Under the pieces are notes generated by a model, which saw only the letters and a list, made by a program, of their open reading frames with translations, was not told the origin of the DNA and did not search any database. Below are positions 23,762-32,571 of a DNA stretch of 43,202 bases, piece by piece. The DNA is from Candidatus Cloacimonadota bacterium (GTDB lineage Bacteria > Cloacimonadota > Cloacimonadia > Cloacimonadales > Cloacimonadaceae), in contig JAKQWO010000002.1 of the NCBI GenBank assembly GCA_029561955.1, positions 1-43,202 on the forward strand, given 5' to 3'. The translations under genes and the position numbers were made by a program. The stretch's first letter is position 1. Each line of letters opens with the position of its first letter.

Positions 23762-24865
23762 CTATAGATAGTAGGATTTAATGGTCTGACACACATACTC
23801 TTTCTGAGCATCGGTCAGCTCCGGATAAATGGGGATAGACAGCACCTTACCGGCGAGCAGTTCGCTGTTTGGCATGTCCCCCTCTTTATATTCTAATTCT
23901 TTGAAGCATTCCTGCAAATGAAGTGGCAGCGGATAGTAAACGGCACAGCCTATGTCGTGCTTTTTCAGATGGTTGAGCAATCCGTCTCTATCCTCACAGA
24001 TAAGGGTGTATTGGTTGTAGCAGCTCACAGCACGGGGATCGATGTGTGGCGTGAGAATCTGAGGGATGCCGGCGAGATGCTGATCATAATAGGCTGCATT
24101 GGCACGTCTTGCCTCACTCCAAGCTGCCAGGTGATTATACTTGACCTTGAGGATAGCAGCCTGCACGGTGTCCATACGGCTGTTGAGCCCTACCCACTTG
24201 TGGAAGTATTTGGGGTTTTCGCCGTGTAAGCGCAGTTGCCTGAGCGACTTGGCCAAATCGTCATCGTTTGTGAGACACATACCGGCATCGCCCATAGCAC
24301 CCAGGTTTTTGCTGGGGAAAAAGCTGAGCGTGCCGATGTCTCCAAAGGAGCAGCTCATGCGCCCATCCCAAGTGCTGCCAATGCCTTGGGCGTTATCCTC
24401 GATCACGTAGAGATTGTGCATTCTGGCGATCTCCATGATGGCGGTCATATCGCAGCATTGGCCAAAAAGATGCACGGGCATGATGGCCTTGGTGCGAGGT
24501 GTGATCGCCGCTTCGATCAGATTGGGATCGAGGTTGAAGCTGCGGTAGCCGATGTCCACAAAGCGCGGACGGGCGTTATTTCTCCAGATTGAGCTGGCGG
24601 TGGCAAAAAAGGTAAAGGGAGTGGTGATCACTTCATCACCTTCGCCGATGCCTAAAGCCTTGATAGCCAAGACAAGTGCATCGGTTCCCGAAGAGCAGGC
24701 TATCGCATGCGCGATGCCCAAATCTGAGGCGACTTTGTCTTCAAACCCTTTCACCTCAGGCCCCATGATGTATCTGTGGGTCTTGAACACGTTTTCGATC
24801 GCCGCCTTAATATCATCCAGAATGGGATCATACTGGGCGTGTAAATCTAACATTGGTACTTTCAT
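23762..24865 (-). CDS. DegT/DnrJ/EryC1-family sugar aminotransferase
   Basis: A PLP-dependent transaminase of the nucleotide-sugar class, typically turning a keto-sugar into an amino-sugar for surface glycans. Motifs: CSSGTDALVLAI (phosphate binding), VIEDNAQGIGSTWDGR (D157 and Q160), and the PLP lysine K186 in FFPSKNLGAMGDAGM. At 367 residues it is typical. It follows the SLBB export protein and epimerase genes, which supports a role in exopolysaccharide or surface sugar synthesis. TAGGAG precedes the start. The exact sugar cannot be read. Confidence 0.93.
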   Translation of the reverse strand: MKVPMLDLHAQYDPILDDIKAAIENVFKTHRYIMGPEVKGFEDKVASDLGIAHAIACSSGTDALVLAIKALGIGEGDEVITTPFTFFATASSIWRNNARPRFVDIGYRSFNLDPNLIEAAITPRTKAIMPVHLFGQCCDMTAIMEIARMHNLYVIEDNAQGIGSTWDGRMSCSFGDIGTLSFFPSKNLGAMGDAGMCLTNDDDLAKSLRQLRLHGENPKYFHKWVGLNSRMDTVQAAILKVKYNHLAAWSEARRANAAYYDQHLAGIPQILTPHIDPRAVSCYNQYTLICEDRDGLLNHLKKHDIGCAVYYPLPLHLQECFKELEYKEGDMPNSELLAGKVLSIPIYPELTDAQKEYVCQTIKSYYL

Positions 24866-24875
24866 CTATAAACTC

Positions 24876-26231
24876 CTAATTGTTTAAAACTAAAATCCTT
24901 ACACTCATCACGATAGACAAGATCTGCGTGGCCAAGAGAGCCACATCCTTCACGTCTGACCAAACGTCCCGGTCAGTTGCTTCGGGCACAAAAACCATGT
25001 CGCCGGGACGAAGCGGCAGCTTCTTGCTGGGCTTGACCCAGTTGCCATTGCCATCTCTGATGATGCGGACGCCTCTTGTAGCGCGGTTGTTGACATAGCC
25101 GCCACAAGCTTCGATGTAATACTTGTGGCTTTTGCCTGCCACCCAAGGAACGAGGCCAGGATTGCGCACCTGACCGCTGACCGCAACATAATCGAAGCTC
25201 TCCGGCACAAAGACGTAGTCACCATCCTGCAAAATGGGGTTGGAACTTTCGCCTTCGCTTTCCCAGGTATCTTTGAGATCGAGACTGTATTTCCCCTTGA
25301 GTTGACGCAGAGAATTGCGCAAATAGCTGTATTCCAAGGGAGTCATCAGGGTGATACCATGAATTTTGAGCCGCTCAATATCTGGATTTAGCATCTCGCT
25401 GTAAGGCCCATTGATGAGCACTGCATTGCCGAGGTCGCCCTTGTTTGAGGGGCCGCCACACTGCTTCAAAACGTCATAAAGACGGGTGTTTTCGCCGATC
25501 CAAAACTCGCCGGGGATGTTGACGGCACCTTCCACTTTGACCTTGCGTGCCAGAGGTGAATTGGCGTCACGACCCACGATGATCCTGTCTCTGGCCTGCA
25601 GCGGATATTTGACCGACCCCAAATCCGAGAAAGAACTGATATCCTGCCTCAGGACATCGAAGTCTTTGGCACCGCTTTTGACGCGGTAGATCAGCACCTG
25701 AGCCCTGTCTGCATCAGGCGCCAAGCCCTGAGCCAAACGCAGGATGATGCCGAGGTCATCACCTTCCACAAACTGGATATCAGAGGGCAGATTCACACAT
25801 CCACTCACGGAAATAAAGCTCTCTTTGGCCGGAACCCAGATAAGGTCTCCATCCTTCAGAAGGGGGTTGTGCTCCAGCTCTCCCAAGATCATAAAGCGCA
25901 AAAGATCATACTCTTGAGTGTGATTACCGCGGGTGAGCTTGATCTTGCGCAGTCCCTGCTGGTTGGAATAGAGTGAATCCTGCTCCAGCGCTTTCTTTTG
26001 GGCAATGCTAAGTGTGAGCGGATTTTCTACATCCGGCGAAGCCAGCTTGGCTATCTTGATAGCGTCTGAAAGCCTGGCTGTGATGGGCAAAGAATAGCTG
26101 CCGGGATCGGGCACAAAACCTGTGATACTCACACTGATGGGAACCACAGGCGAAGTAGCTAAAGAAGTAAGCTGTGCGCCCAAGAAGACGGCACAGAGCA
26201 GGAACAGAACGGTAACTAACTTAGTTTTCAT
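24876..26231 (-). CDS. Polysaccharide export protein with SLBB domains
   Basis: A 451-residue exported protein related to Wza-type polysaccharide export proteins. A signal peptide (about 1-20) precedes about four soluble-ligand-binding-beta-grasp (SLBB) repeats, marked by VSGCVNLPSDIQFVEGD, VEGAVNIPGEFWIGENTRLYDVLKQCGG and VSGQVRNPGLVPWVAGKSHKYYIEACGG, plus GDLIWVPA / GDYVFVPE / GDMVFVPEA strands. A hydrophobic C-terminal segment (about 430-447) could be the helix that forms the outer-membrane pore in Wza-like proteins. There is no lipobox. It overlaps the epimerase gene by 11 bp and the aminotransferase gene begins about 10 bp after it, so the three form a translation-coupled block. Glycosyltransferases and polymerase are not in the window. 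Confidence 0.85.
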   Translation of the reverse strand: MKTKLVTVLFLLCAVFLGAQLTSLATSPVVPISVSITGFVPDPGSYSLPITARLSDAIKIAKLASPDVENPLTLSIAQKKALEQDSLYSNQQGLRKIKLTRGNHTQEYDLLRFMILGELEHNPLLKDGDLIWVPAKESFISVSGCVNLPSDIQFVEGDDLGIILRLAQGLAPDADRAQVLIYRVKSGAKDFDVLRQDISSFSDLGSVKYPLQARDRIIVGRDANSPLARKVKVEGAVNIPGEFWIGENTRLYDVLKQCGGPSNKGDLGNAVLINGPYSEMLNPDIERLKIHGITLMTPLEYSYLRNSLRQLKGKYSLDLKDTWESEGESSNPILQDGDYVFVPESFDYVAVSGQVRNPGLVPWVAGKSHKYYIEACGGYVNNRATRGVRIIRDGNGNWVKPSKKLPLRPGDMVFVPEATDRDVWSDVKDVALLATQILSIVMSVRILVLNN

Positions 26232-27180
26232 AGTGTTGGATCATGTCTGCGATGATTTGGTCTAAGTTCTTTTTGGGTTCGTAGCCTATGTATTCCTTGA
26301 TCTTATCCAGACTGGGAACGCGGTTCATCATATCCTCAAAACCCTCTTCAAAAGCATCTTCATAGCTCATATAGTCGATGCGGGAATTGCTGTTGCACAT
26401 GCTGCGCACCTTATGAGCCAGATCCTCAATGCTGATGGCTTCCGTGGTGCCCAGATTGAAGATTTCACCTTCACATTCAGGTGTATTCATCAGCTTGATG
26501 AAGGCACCCACGACATCTGACACATCGGCAAAACATCTGGTCTGCTTGCCTGTGCCATAAACGATGATGGGACGATCCAAAAGCGCCGCTTTGATAAACT
26601 TTGGCAAGACCATGCCATATTGACCCGTCTGACGCGGCCCAACGGTGTTGAAGCATCTGACGAGCACCACGGGCAGCTTCTTTTCCCTAAAGTAAGCCAG
26701 AGCCAGGAATTCATCGATGGCTTTGCTGCAGCTATAGCCCCATCTGCTGATGTGGGTGGAGCCCAGAAGCCGGTCATCCTGCTCCCTAAAGGGGACATTT
26801 TCGCTTTTGCCATAGATCTCCGAGGTAGATGTGATCAGCACTTTGGTCTTGTATTTATTGGCAAATTCCAAGACGTTATCCGTCCCCACGATATTGGTCT
26901 TCAGGGAAAGCAAGGGGTTTTCGATGATGTATTTCACGCCCACCGCGGCGGCCAAGTGATACACTTGATCCACTTTACTGATCAGCTTTCTCAGCACGTC
27001 CCGGTTGAGCACGCTGTCAATTGTCAGTTTGAAATTTGGGTGATCTTTAAAACTGGCAATATTGTCCAATCTGCCGGTGGAAAGGTTGTCTATCACATCA
27101 ACGTGATTGCCTTCTGCCAACAAACGTTCGGCAAGGTGAGAACCGATAAAACCGGCTCCGCCCGTGATAAGTATCTTCAT
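26221..27180 (-). CDS. NAD-dependent nucleotide-sugar epimerase/dehydratase
   Basis: An extended short-chain dehydrogenase of 319 residues. The Rossmann glycine motif GGAGFIGSHLAERL is at residues 7-20, YHLAAAVGVKYI follows, and the catalytic pair is in SRWGYSCSKAIDE (Tyr and Lys four apart). The C-terminal part has VRCFNTVGPRQTGQYGMVLPKFI, typical of UDP-glucuronate decarboxylase and UDP-GlcNAc/glucose epimerase relatives. It opens the minus-strand surface-polysaccharide cluster, with promoter at 27,241-27,269 and a GGAGAATAA ribosome site. The exact reaction is not determined. Confidence 0.9.
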   Translation of the reverse strand: MKILITGGAGFIGSHLAERLLAEGNHVDVIDNLSTGRLDNIASFKDHPNFKLTIDSVLNRDVLRKLISKVDQVYHLAAAVGVKYIIENPLLSLKTNIVGTDNVLEFANKYKTKVLITSTSEIYGKSENVPFREQDDRLLGSTHISRWGYSCSKAIDEFLALAYFREKKLPVVLVRCFNTVGPRQTGQYGMVLPKFIKAALLDRPIIVYGTGKQTRCFADVSDVVGAFIKLMNTPECEGEIFNLGTTEAISIEDLAHKVRSMCNSNSRIDYMSYEDAFEEGFEDMMNRVPSLDKIKEYIGYEPKKNLDQIIADMIQHYEN

Positions 27181-27240
27181 TTATTCTCCATATTACGATG
27201 AACTTAGCTATGATTAGCTCGCTAATCCTCTTGACGCTAC

Positions 27241-27269
27241 ATGAAATTTGAGGCGGCTGATTTTGTCAA
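27241..27269 (-). promoter_or_regulatory. Promoter of the long minus-strand surface cluster
   Basis: On the minus strand a perfect TTGACA (27,269-27,264) is followed by a 17-nt spacer and TTTCAT (27,246-27,241). The start would be near 27,234, 54 nt before the epimerase ATG. Confidence 0.45.
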
Positions 27270-27324
27270 GTGAGAAGTCCGAAAGATACAATCACCTCGT
27301 AAGATCCAGACCTGAGATCACATT

Positions 27325-28404
27325 CTACATGATGTAGCCCTTATGTTTATCCATCTCCAAGATATCGGCTTCCAGACCCATTTCCTGCAGCTTTTCTGCC
27401 AGATAATGCACCACAGGATACTCGGTGAAGAAGTGGCCTGCATCGATGAGCGGCAGCCCGGAATCAAAAATCTGATGATAGCTAAAGTCACCGCTGATAA
27501 AGAGATCGGCCTTGCGATTTGCCACAGAGATCAGCGAGCCTCCCGAACCGCCACAGATGGCTATCCTCTGAGGGATAAATGCGGCATCTTTACCCAATAG
27601 ATACAATCTGGGTGCGGGATTGTGCAGTTTGTCACGGCAGAGCTTTTGCAGTTGAGAAAGGCTGAGCCCGCTATCGTTTTCACACACCAAACCCAGGCCA
27701 TAAGCGGGATTTGCGTTGCTAACAGGATAGTGATAAAAAGCAGGCGTCTCATAGGGATGCGTATTCTTGATCGCCTCAATGGTAGCGCCCAAACGGCTTT
27801 CGTCCACCATAAACTCCAGCTCATATTCATCCACTGACATTGTTCCTTCGCCCTTGATATAAGGGTTGCTGCCTTCCAAAGCCCGGTAAGTTCCCGTGAT
27901 CCTATGGCTTTGAGAACAGTTGTCATAAAGGCCGATCAAACCTGCACCGGAGCTGAAGATAGCCTGACGCACCTGCTCCAAATCATCCACCGGAACGGTG
28001 AGGCTGAAACGGTGCCAGGTGTTGCCCGTCTCATGGCTGAGATGCTCGATCACCGTCAACCCCAAACTATCTGCCAAGACTTGGTTTACGCTCTTGGGAG
28101 CCACATCCAGATTGGTGTGCAGACTGATCACGGCGATCCCGTGTTCGATCAGCTTGAGCAGTAGAGGATTTGTGATCCGATTTATCGCCCTGAAGATCAG
28201 GGGATGGTGGCTCACAATCAGCTCTGCGCCTACCTCTATGGCTTTATTCACCGCATTATCATCCACATCCAGACAGGTCACCGCCTTGCTCACTTCCTGG
28301 CTGGCATCTCCAACCAAAAGCCCCACATTGTCCCAGCTCATCGCCAAGGTAAGCGGTGCAAAGCCCTCAATCTCTCTGAGTATCTCCTTGATTTCCATTT
28401 TCAT
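27325..28404 (-). CDS. Nif3-like dinuclear metal centre protein
   Basis: A 359-residue member of the Nif3/YbgI (GTP cyclohydrolase 1 type 2-like) family, hexameric with a two-metal site. Family motifs are ALSWDNVG-like LAMSWDNVGLLVGD near the start, LIVSHHPLIF (metal-binding histidines) and the C-terminal pair SGDFSYHQIFDSGLPLIDAGHFFTEYPVV. A PII-like insert (residues about 130-240) with the GTYRALEGSNPYIKGEGT and HPYETPAFYHYPV phrases marks the long bacterial subtype. Start at ATG 28,404, or 28,398 with better spacing to AGGAG. It has no close gene partner in the window; its function in cells is not established. Confidence 0.93.
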   Translation of the reverse strand: MKMEIKEILREIEGFAPLTLAMSWDNVGLLVGDASQEVSKAVTCLDVDDNAVNKAIEVGAELIVSHHPLIFRAINRITNPLLLKLIEHGIAVISLHTNLDVAPKSVNQVLADSLGLTVIEHLSHETGNTWHRFSLTVPVDDLEQVRQAIFSSGAGLIGLYDNCSQSHRITGTYRALEGSNPYIKGEGTMSVDEYELEFMVDESRLGATIEAIKNTHPYETPAFYHYPVSNANPAYGLGLVCENDSGLSLSQLQKLCRDKLHNPAPRLYLLGKDAAFIPQRIAICGGSGGSLISVANRKADLFISGDFSYHQIFDSGLPLIDAGHFFTEYPVVHYLAEKLQEMGLEADILEMDKHKGYIM

Positions 28405-28425
28405 CAACTCCTATGTTTCTTTAGC

Positions 28426-28497
28426 CCCAAATAATACAGTAGCCTGGTGGGGGCAGTCACCCGTACAAAGGTCGCTTCGGCTTAGCGTCCGTACTTC
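28426..28497 (-). repeat. GGTCGC-family hairpin and trailing motif beside repeat copy 4
   Basis: Reading on the minus strand from the element: GTACGGACGCT and AGCGACC form a hairpin (28,492-28,469), then a CTACTGTATTATTTGGGG trailing motif (28,443-28,426) follows. The trailing motif matches the one after copy 2 and an isolated copy near 43,063-43,080. Confidence 0.5.
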
Positions 28498-28499
28498 TT

Positions 28500-28584
28500 C
28501 CTTGCTTAGCCGACCGGTGATTACTCGGAGCCACTCGGGAAAAACCCGAGTATCACCACGGCATCGCCCTGCGGATAAGCAAGG
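28500..28584 (-). repeat. 85-bp structured intergenic repeat, copy 4 (complete, inverted)
   Basis: Read on the minus strand this is the same 85-bp element, with CCTTGCTTA and TAAGCAAGG ends, a central ACTCGGG-TTTTT-CCCGAGT hairpin and the second CCGAGTAATCACC block. It lies in the 428-bp divergent gap between the nif3-like gene and lepA. The left flank CCTCGC and right flank AAGAAGTA resemble those of copies 2 and 3. Confidence 0.9.
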
Positions 28585-28732
28585 GCGAGGCAGTCGAGTC
28601 AGGATTGGGAAAAGAGGCTATCGCATTATTCAGGTCTACATATAGCATAATCATGATTGCCCCACATCCCAAAGAGGAATTGCCCAACTGCCTCATATCA
28701 ACACCTATCTCAGCCCTTTCTTCATCCTGTGC

Positions 28733-28760
28733 TTGACAAATATGCGCCCCTCAACAGAAT
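28733..28760 (+). promoter_or_regulatory. Predicted promoter of lepA
   Basis: A perfect TTGACA (28,733-28,738), a 16-nt spacer and CAGAAT (28,755-28,760) give a start near 28,767 and a leader of about 66 nt before the lepA ATG. The rest of the gap (28,585-28,732) shows nothing else I can support. Confidence 0.45.
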
Positions 28761-28832
28761 GACCCGACTGGGTTAAATAGACGATTTCTGCGCAACCCAG
28801 CTTCAAATCTGATTGAATATCAAGGACATACA

Positions 28833-30629
28833 ATGAAACAAGACAATATACGCAACTTCTGCATCATCGCTCATATTGATCACGGAAAATCCACCTTGGC
28901 GGATCGCTTTCTGGAGGCGACCAACGTGGTTGACCGCGTCGATATGGCACAGGTGTTGGATAATATGGATCTGGAGCGCGAAAAAGGCATCACGATCAAA
29001 AGCCACGCCATCCGCATGATCCACAACTATCAAGGCCAGGACTATGTACTAAACCTGATAGACACGCCCGGCCACGTGGATTTTTCCTACGAAGTTTCCC
29101 GCGCTCTGGCTTCCTGCGAAGGCGCCATCCTCCTGGTGGACGCCTCACAAGGCATCGAAGCTCAGACCATGAGCAACCTCTATCTCGCTTTGGAAAACAA
29201 CCTCGAACCATTGCCGGTAATCAATAAAATCGACCTTCCCAAAGCTGATATCGAAGGCACGGAACACGAGATCATCGAGGTGCTGGGCTGCATGCCGGAA
29301 GACATCGCCAAAGTGAGTGCCAAAGCTGGAATCGGCATTCACGAACTGCTGGACAAGGTGGTGGAAATGCTGCCGCCTCCCTCAGGTGACGAGACGGCAC
29401 CGCCCAAGGCCCTGATCTTTGATTCCTACTTCGATATGTACCGTGGGGTGGTAGTATTGGTGCGCATCTTCGATGGCAAGCTCCAAAAAGGCGACCGCAT
29501 CAAGCTTTTTGCCACCGACAACGAATATGAGATCGAAGAATTGGGTCATTTGGGACTCAAGTTTATGCCCAGAGCTGAACTGCTCACCGGCGAAGCGGGC
29601 TACATCATCGCCAATATCAAAGACGTGGCTGATGCGCGGGTGGGTGACACCATCACCTTGGCCAAAGGCGGCTGTACAGAGGCTTTACCCGGCTTTGAAG
29701 AACCTAAACCCATGGTCTTCAGCGGCATCTTCCCCATCAATGGCGAAGACTATGAAAACCTGGTGGAATCCATCGCCAAACTCAAGCTCAATGACGCTTC
29801 CCTCATCTATGAAAAGGAAAGTTCAGCCGCATTGGGTTATGGCTTCCGTTGCGGTTTTTTGGGCATGCTGCATCTGGAAATCGTCAAGGAGCGCATGTAT
29901 CGGGAATACAACATCCCCATCATCGCCACCACACCCAGCGTCAGATTTCTCATCGCCTTGAAAAACGGCACCATGATTGAAGTCAACAACCCCATAGACT
30001 TCCCCGATCCCGTCTACATCGAGCACATTATGGAACCATTCATGGATACAGAAATCATCGTCCCCTCTGAATACATCGGCAACATCATCCGCCTGGTGCA
30101 GGAACGCCGCGGCATCCAAAAGAACATCCAATATCTGGACGAAAAGCGCGTCACCCTCACCTACGAAATGCCGCTGATAGAGATCATCTTCGACTTTTAT
30201 GACAAGCTCAAGACCGTGAGCCGCGGCTATGCCTCGCTGGATTATCATTTCAAGGAATACAGAGTCTCGGACGTAGTCAAGGTGGACATCCTCATCAATG
30301 GCGAAAAGGTAGACGCCATGAGCTTTATCTGCCATGTCGACAAGGCGCATACCTGGGGCAAAAGCATCACCTCCACACTCTCTGAAGTGATTCCCCGCCA
30401 CATGTTTAAGATCGCCCTGCAGGCATCCATCGGCGGTAAGATCATCGCCCGCAGCACCATCAACGCCTTGCGTAAAGACGTTTTGGCCAAATGCTACGGC
30501 GGTGACGTGAGCCGCAAACGCAAGCTGTTGGACAAGCAGAAAGAGGGCAAGAAGAGGATGAAGGAGATCGGCTCTGTCACCGTGCCTCAAGAAGCGTTTC
30601 TGGCAGTGTTGAAAGCGGATCGGGACTAA
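28833..30629 (+). CDS. lepA: Elongation factor 4 (LepA)
   Basis: LepA/EF4 is a ribosome-associated translational GTPase that acts on stalled or mis-translocated ribosomes and helps 30S maturation. The G1 motif AHIDHGKST is at residues 13-21, DTPGHVDF and NKIDLP follow, and the LepA-specific C-terminal end GGDVSRKRKLLDKQKEGKKRMKEIGSV is intact. At 598 residues it is full length. AAGGA precedes the start. It is followed after 54 bp by the Omp85-family gene, a common kind of LepA-outer-envelope adjacency but not a functional link that I can show. Confidence 0.99.
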   Translation: MKQDNIRNFCIIAHIDHGKSTLADRFLEATNVVDRVDMAQVLDNMDLEREKGITIKSHAIRMIHNYQGQDYVLNLIDTPGHVDFSYEVSRALASCEGAILLVDASQGIEAQTMSNLYLALENNLEPLPVINKIDLPKADIEGTEHEIIEVLGCMPEDIAKVSAKAGIGIHELLDKVVEMLPPPSGDETAPPKALIFDSYFDMYRGVVVLVRIFDGKLQKGDRIKLFATDNEYEIEELGHLGLKFMPRAELLTGEAGYIIANIKDVADARVGDTITLAKGGCTEALPGFEEPKPMVFSGIFPINGEDYENLVESIAKLKLNDASLIYEKESSAALGYGFRCGFLGMLHLEIVKERMYREYNIPIIATTPSVRFLIALKNGTMIEVNNPIDFPDPVYIEHIMEPFMDTEIIVPSEYIGNIIRLVQERRGIQKNIQYLDEKRVTLTYEMPLIEIIFDFYDKLKTVSRGYASLDYHFKEYRVSDVVKVDILINGEKVDAMSFICHVDKAHTWGKSITSTLSEVIPRHMFKIALQASIGGKIIARSTINALRKDVLAKCYGGDVSRKRKLLDKQKEGKKRMKEIGSVTVPQEAFLAVLKADRD

Positions 30630-30683
30630 GGAATCAAGCGCCGGAATGGCTGAACTAATTGCACTCCTGAACAGATTTAAGCT

Positions 30684-32369
30684 ATGAATCAGCCCCGCCA
30701 ACTTTGCCTCCTGCTGCTCTGCCTCCTTTTTAGCATTCCACTGCTCTCTCTCGATATAGAAAGCCTCAGTTGGGAAGCCAATTTCCCCATAGATGAGGCT
30801 ACCCTGAACCAAGCTTCCGGCTTGAAACTGCCGCAGCCATACGAACCCGCAGCGGTGCGCCAAGCCATGGACAACATCCAAAACTACCTCAGCGAAAAAC
30901 AGCACCGCTATTTTGTCCGCATCCCTTTCCCTGAGCTGATTCCCGTGGCGGACAGCCTCATCCAGCTCCACTTCAAGCTCACCGAAGTAATGCCCTCAGA
31001 TGGCGTCAAATTGCGCTTTTACGGCATGCGCTACTTCAGCGAAGCCCGGCTCAATGAGATGTTGATCATCTCAGACTCAAAGCGCTTCGCCTTGGCCGAC
31101 ATCGAGAAGGTAGCTTCAGAACTGCTTCAAATTTACCACCAGCGTGGCTTTCTCTTTGCCAAAGTGCAACTGGATTCGCTGGTGACGGACGAAGGGCTCA
31201 CCGCCTGGATAAACGTCGATGAAGGCAAGGTCTTCAAGGCAGATACGATCCACTTTCAAGGCAACAAACACAGCCGTGACAAAGCCCTGCTCAAGCTTTC
31301 CGGACTCAACACCAACAAGACCATCACGCCCAAAGAGCTGGAAGAAGCCAGGCGCAAGCTGCTCAAAGCCCCTTACATCCAAGATGCGATTGTGGAACCG
31401 ATAGACTATAATAGCCTGTTGATCAAGGTGCAGGAAGGCCGCATGACTTATCTGGAAGGCGTCTTGGGCTATGACGGCGCCAGGAAGCAGCTCAGCGGCA
31501 GGATACGCCTCAAATTTCTCAACCTCTGGGGCACAGACCGCTCGCTCGCTTTGAATTGGCAAAAGCAGCAATTGCAAAACCAACTGGAATTCAGCTATCA
31601 TGAATCTGGCCCTTTTAGCTTTCCTCTGGAAGGCGACCTGCTTTTCACACGCAGCTCTCGTGACACGCTTTGGATCCAAAGCAAGCTCTCGGTCGCCGCT
31701 CACACCCGCTGGCAAGACCACAAACTGGGCATGGAATATGGCTTTGCAGACAATCTGATCGATGAATCTCTAACCAGAGGCGCATCAAAGCATCACATCA
31801 ACCGCAGCTTGGCCGCCATCTGGCGCTACGACTCCGCCTTCCCCACCCAAAACCCACATAAAGGCTGGCAATCCCGCCTCGCCTACCGCTATATCTATAC
31901 CCAGGAAAACAAGTGGGTGCGTGCCTTGGAGCTGGACAACAACATCTTCATCCCCTTGGGACGGCGGCCGGTATTGGCTCTGGGCATGCACTTCAGAGAC
32001 TTGAACGACACCGAGGCCAAGAGCTGGGATCTATATCAAATGGGCGGCTATGAAAGCTTAAGAGGCTACAAACAGCAGGAGTTTTCTTCTTGGCGTTTGG
32101 GCTACTTGAGCTGGGAATTCAGATGGCTGCTGGATTCTGCCTCACGTTTACACCTCTTTTTTGACCACGGAGCGATCGCCGAAAAAGACAATAGCGATAC
32201 TCGGTTAAAAATCGCTTACAAAAGTGATTTATTTGCCTTTGGTTTTGGTTTTAAAGTGCGAACTCGCATCGGAATTTTGGGAATAGATTACGCTCTTGCA
32301 AATACTCTAAAAGGGCTCTCCAAGCCGGCTAACGGCATGATACACGCTGGGCTGGACACAAGCTTCTAA
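30684..32369 (+). CDS. Omp85/BamA-family outer-membrane protein
   Basis: A 561-residue outer-membrane protein with a signal peptide (about 1-22). Two or three POTRA-like modules are seen in the first 260 residues (KLRFYGMRYFSEARLNEMLIIS; KADTIHFQGNKHSRDKALLKLSGL), then a beta-barrel domain. The barrel carries GGYESLRGYKQQEFSSWRLGYLSWEFRWLL, the conserved L6-loop (R-G-Y) signature of the Omp85 family, and the chain ends in Phe, the usual outer-membrane insertion signal. It is shorter than BamA and may be a TamA/Omp85-type paralogue. The weak ribosome site and position suggest co-transcription with lepA. Confidence 0.85.
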   Translation: MNQPRQLCLLLLCLLFSIPLLSLDIESLSWEANFPIDEATLNQASGLKLPQPYEPAAVRQAMDNIQNYLSEKQHRYFVRIPFPELIPVADSLIQLHFKLTEVMPSDGVKLRFYGMRYFSEARLNEMLIISDSKRFALADIEKVASELLQIYHQRGFLFAKVQLDSLVTDEGLTAWINVDEGKVFKADTIHFQGNKHSRDKALLKLSGLNTNKTITPKELEEARRKLLKAPYIQDAIVEPIDYNSLLIKVQEGRMTYLEGVLGYDGARKQLSGRIRLKFLNLWGTDRSLALNWQKQQLQNQLEFSYHESGPFSFPLEGDLLFTRSSRDTLWIQSKLSVAAHTRWQDHKLGMEYGFADNLIDESLTRGASKHHINRSLAAIWRYDSAFPTQNPHKGWQSRLAYRYIYTQENKWVRALELDNNIFIPLGRRPVLALGMHFRDLNDTEAKSWDLYQMGGYESLRGYKQQEFSSWRLGYLSWEFRWLLDSASRLHLFFDHGAIAEKDNSDTRLKIAYKSDLFAFGFGFKVRTRIGILGIDYALANTLKGLSKPANGMIHAGLDTSF

Positions 32370-32398
32370 AGATTTTACTTGCCAAAAAAGCGGGTGTG

Positions 32399-32404
32399 TA
32401 TAAT
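32399..32404 (+). promoter_or_regulatory. Perfect -10 box before the repeat lipoprotein, long leader
   Basis: TATAAT at 32,399-32,404 is a perfect -10 but no good -35 lies 16-18 nt upstream (TTGCCA is 14 nt away). Transcription near 32,411 would leave a leader of about 160 nt, which holds a hairpin formed by TGTAAG and CTTACA around 32,438-32,470. Confidence 0.4.
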
Positions 32405-32571
32405 ATGGCCCCCAACATATCAGCATATAGTTGTGAGCAAGGACTGTGTAAGCGTTTTAGTCGCTCTTACAGAACATCTAACTCGCTAACAAACAAAGCC
32501 TCCGACCTGGCTCTAAATGGGTCGAACCAAAACAAAAAACAAAATCGATTTCACTTAATGGAGGAATCAAA

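Noticed and set aside
27998-28645. Plus-strand frame of over 200 codons across the nif3 gene and repeat copy 4
   Set aside because: It runs antisense to the clear nif3-like gene and ends inside the repeat; codon pattern is random.
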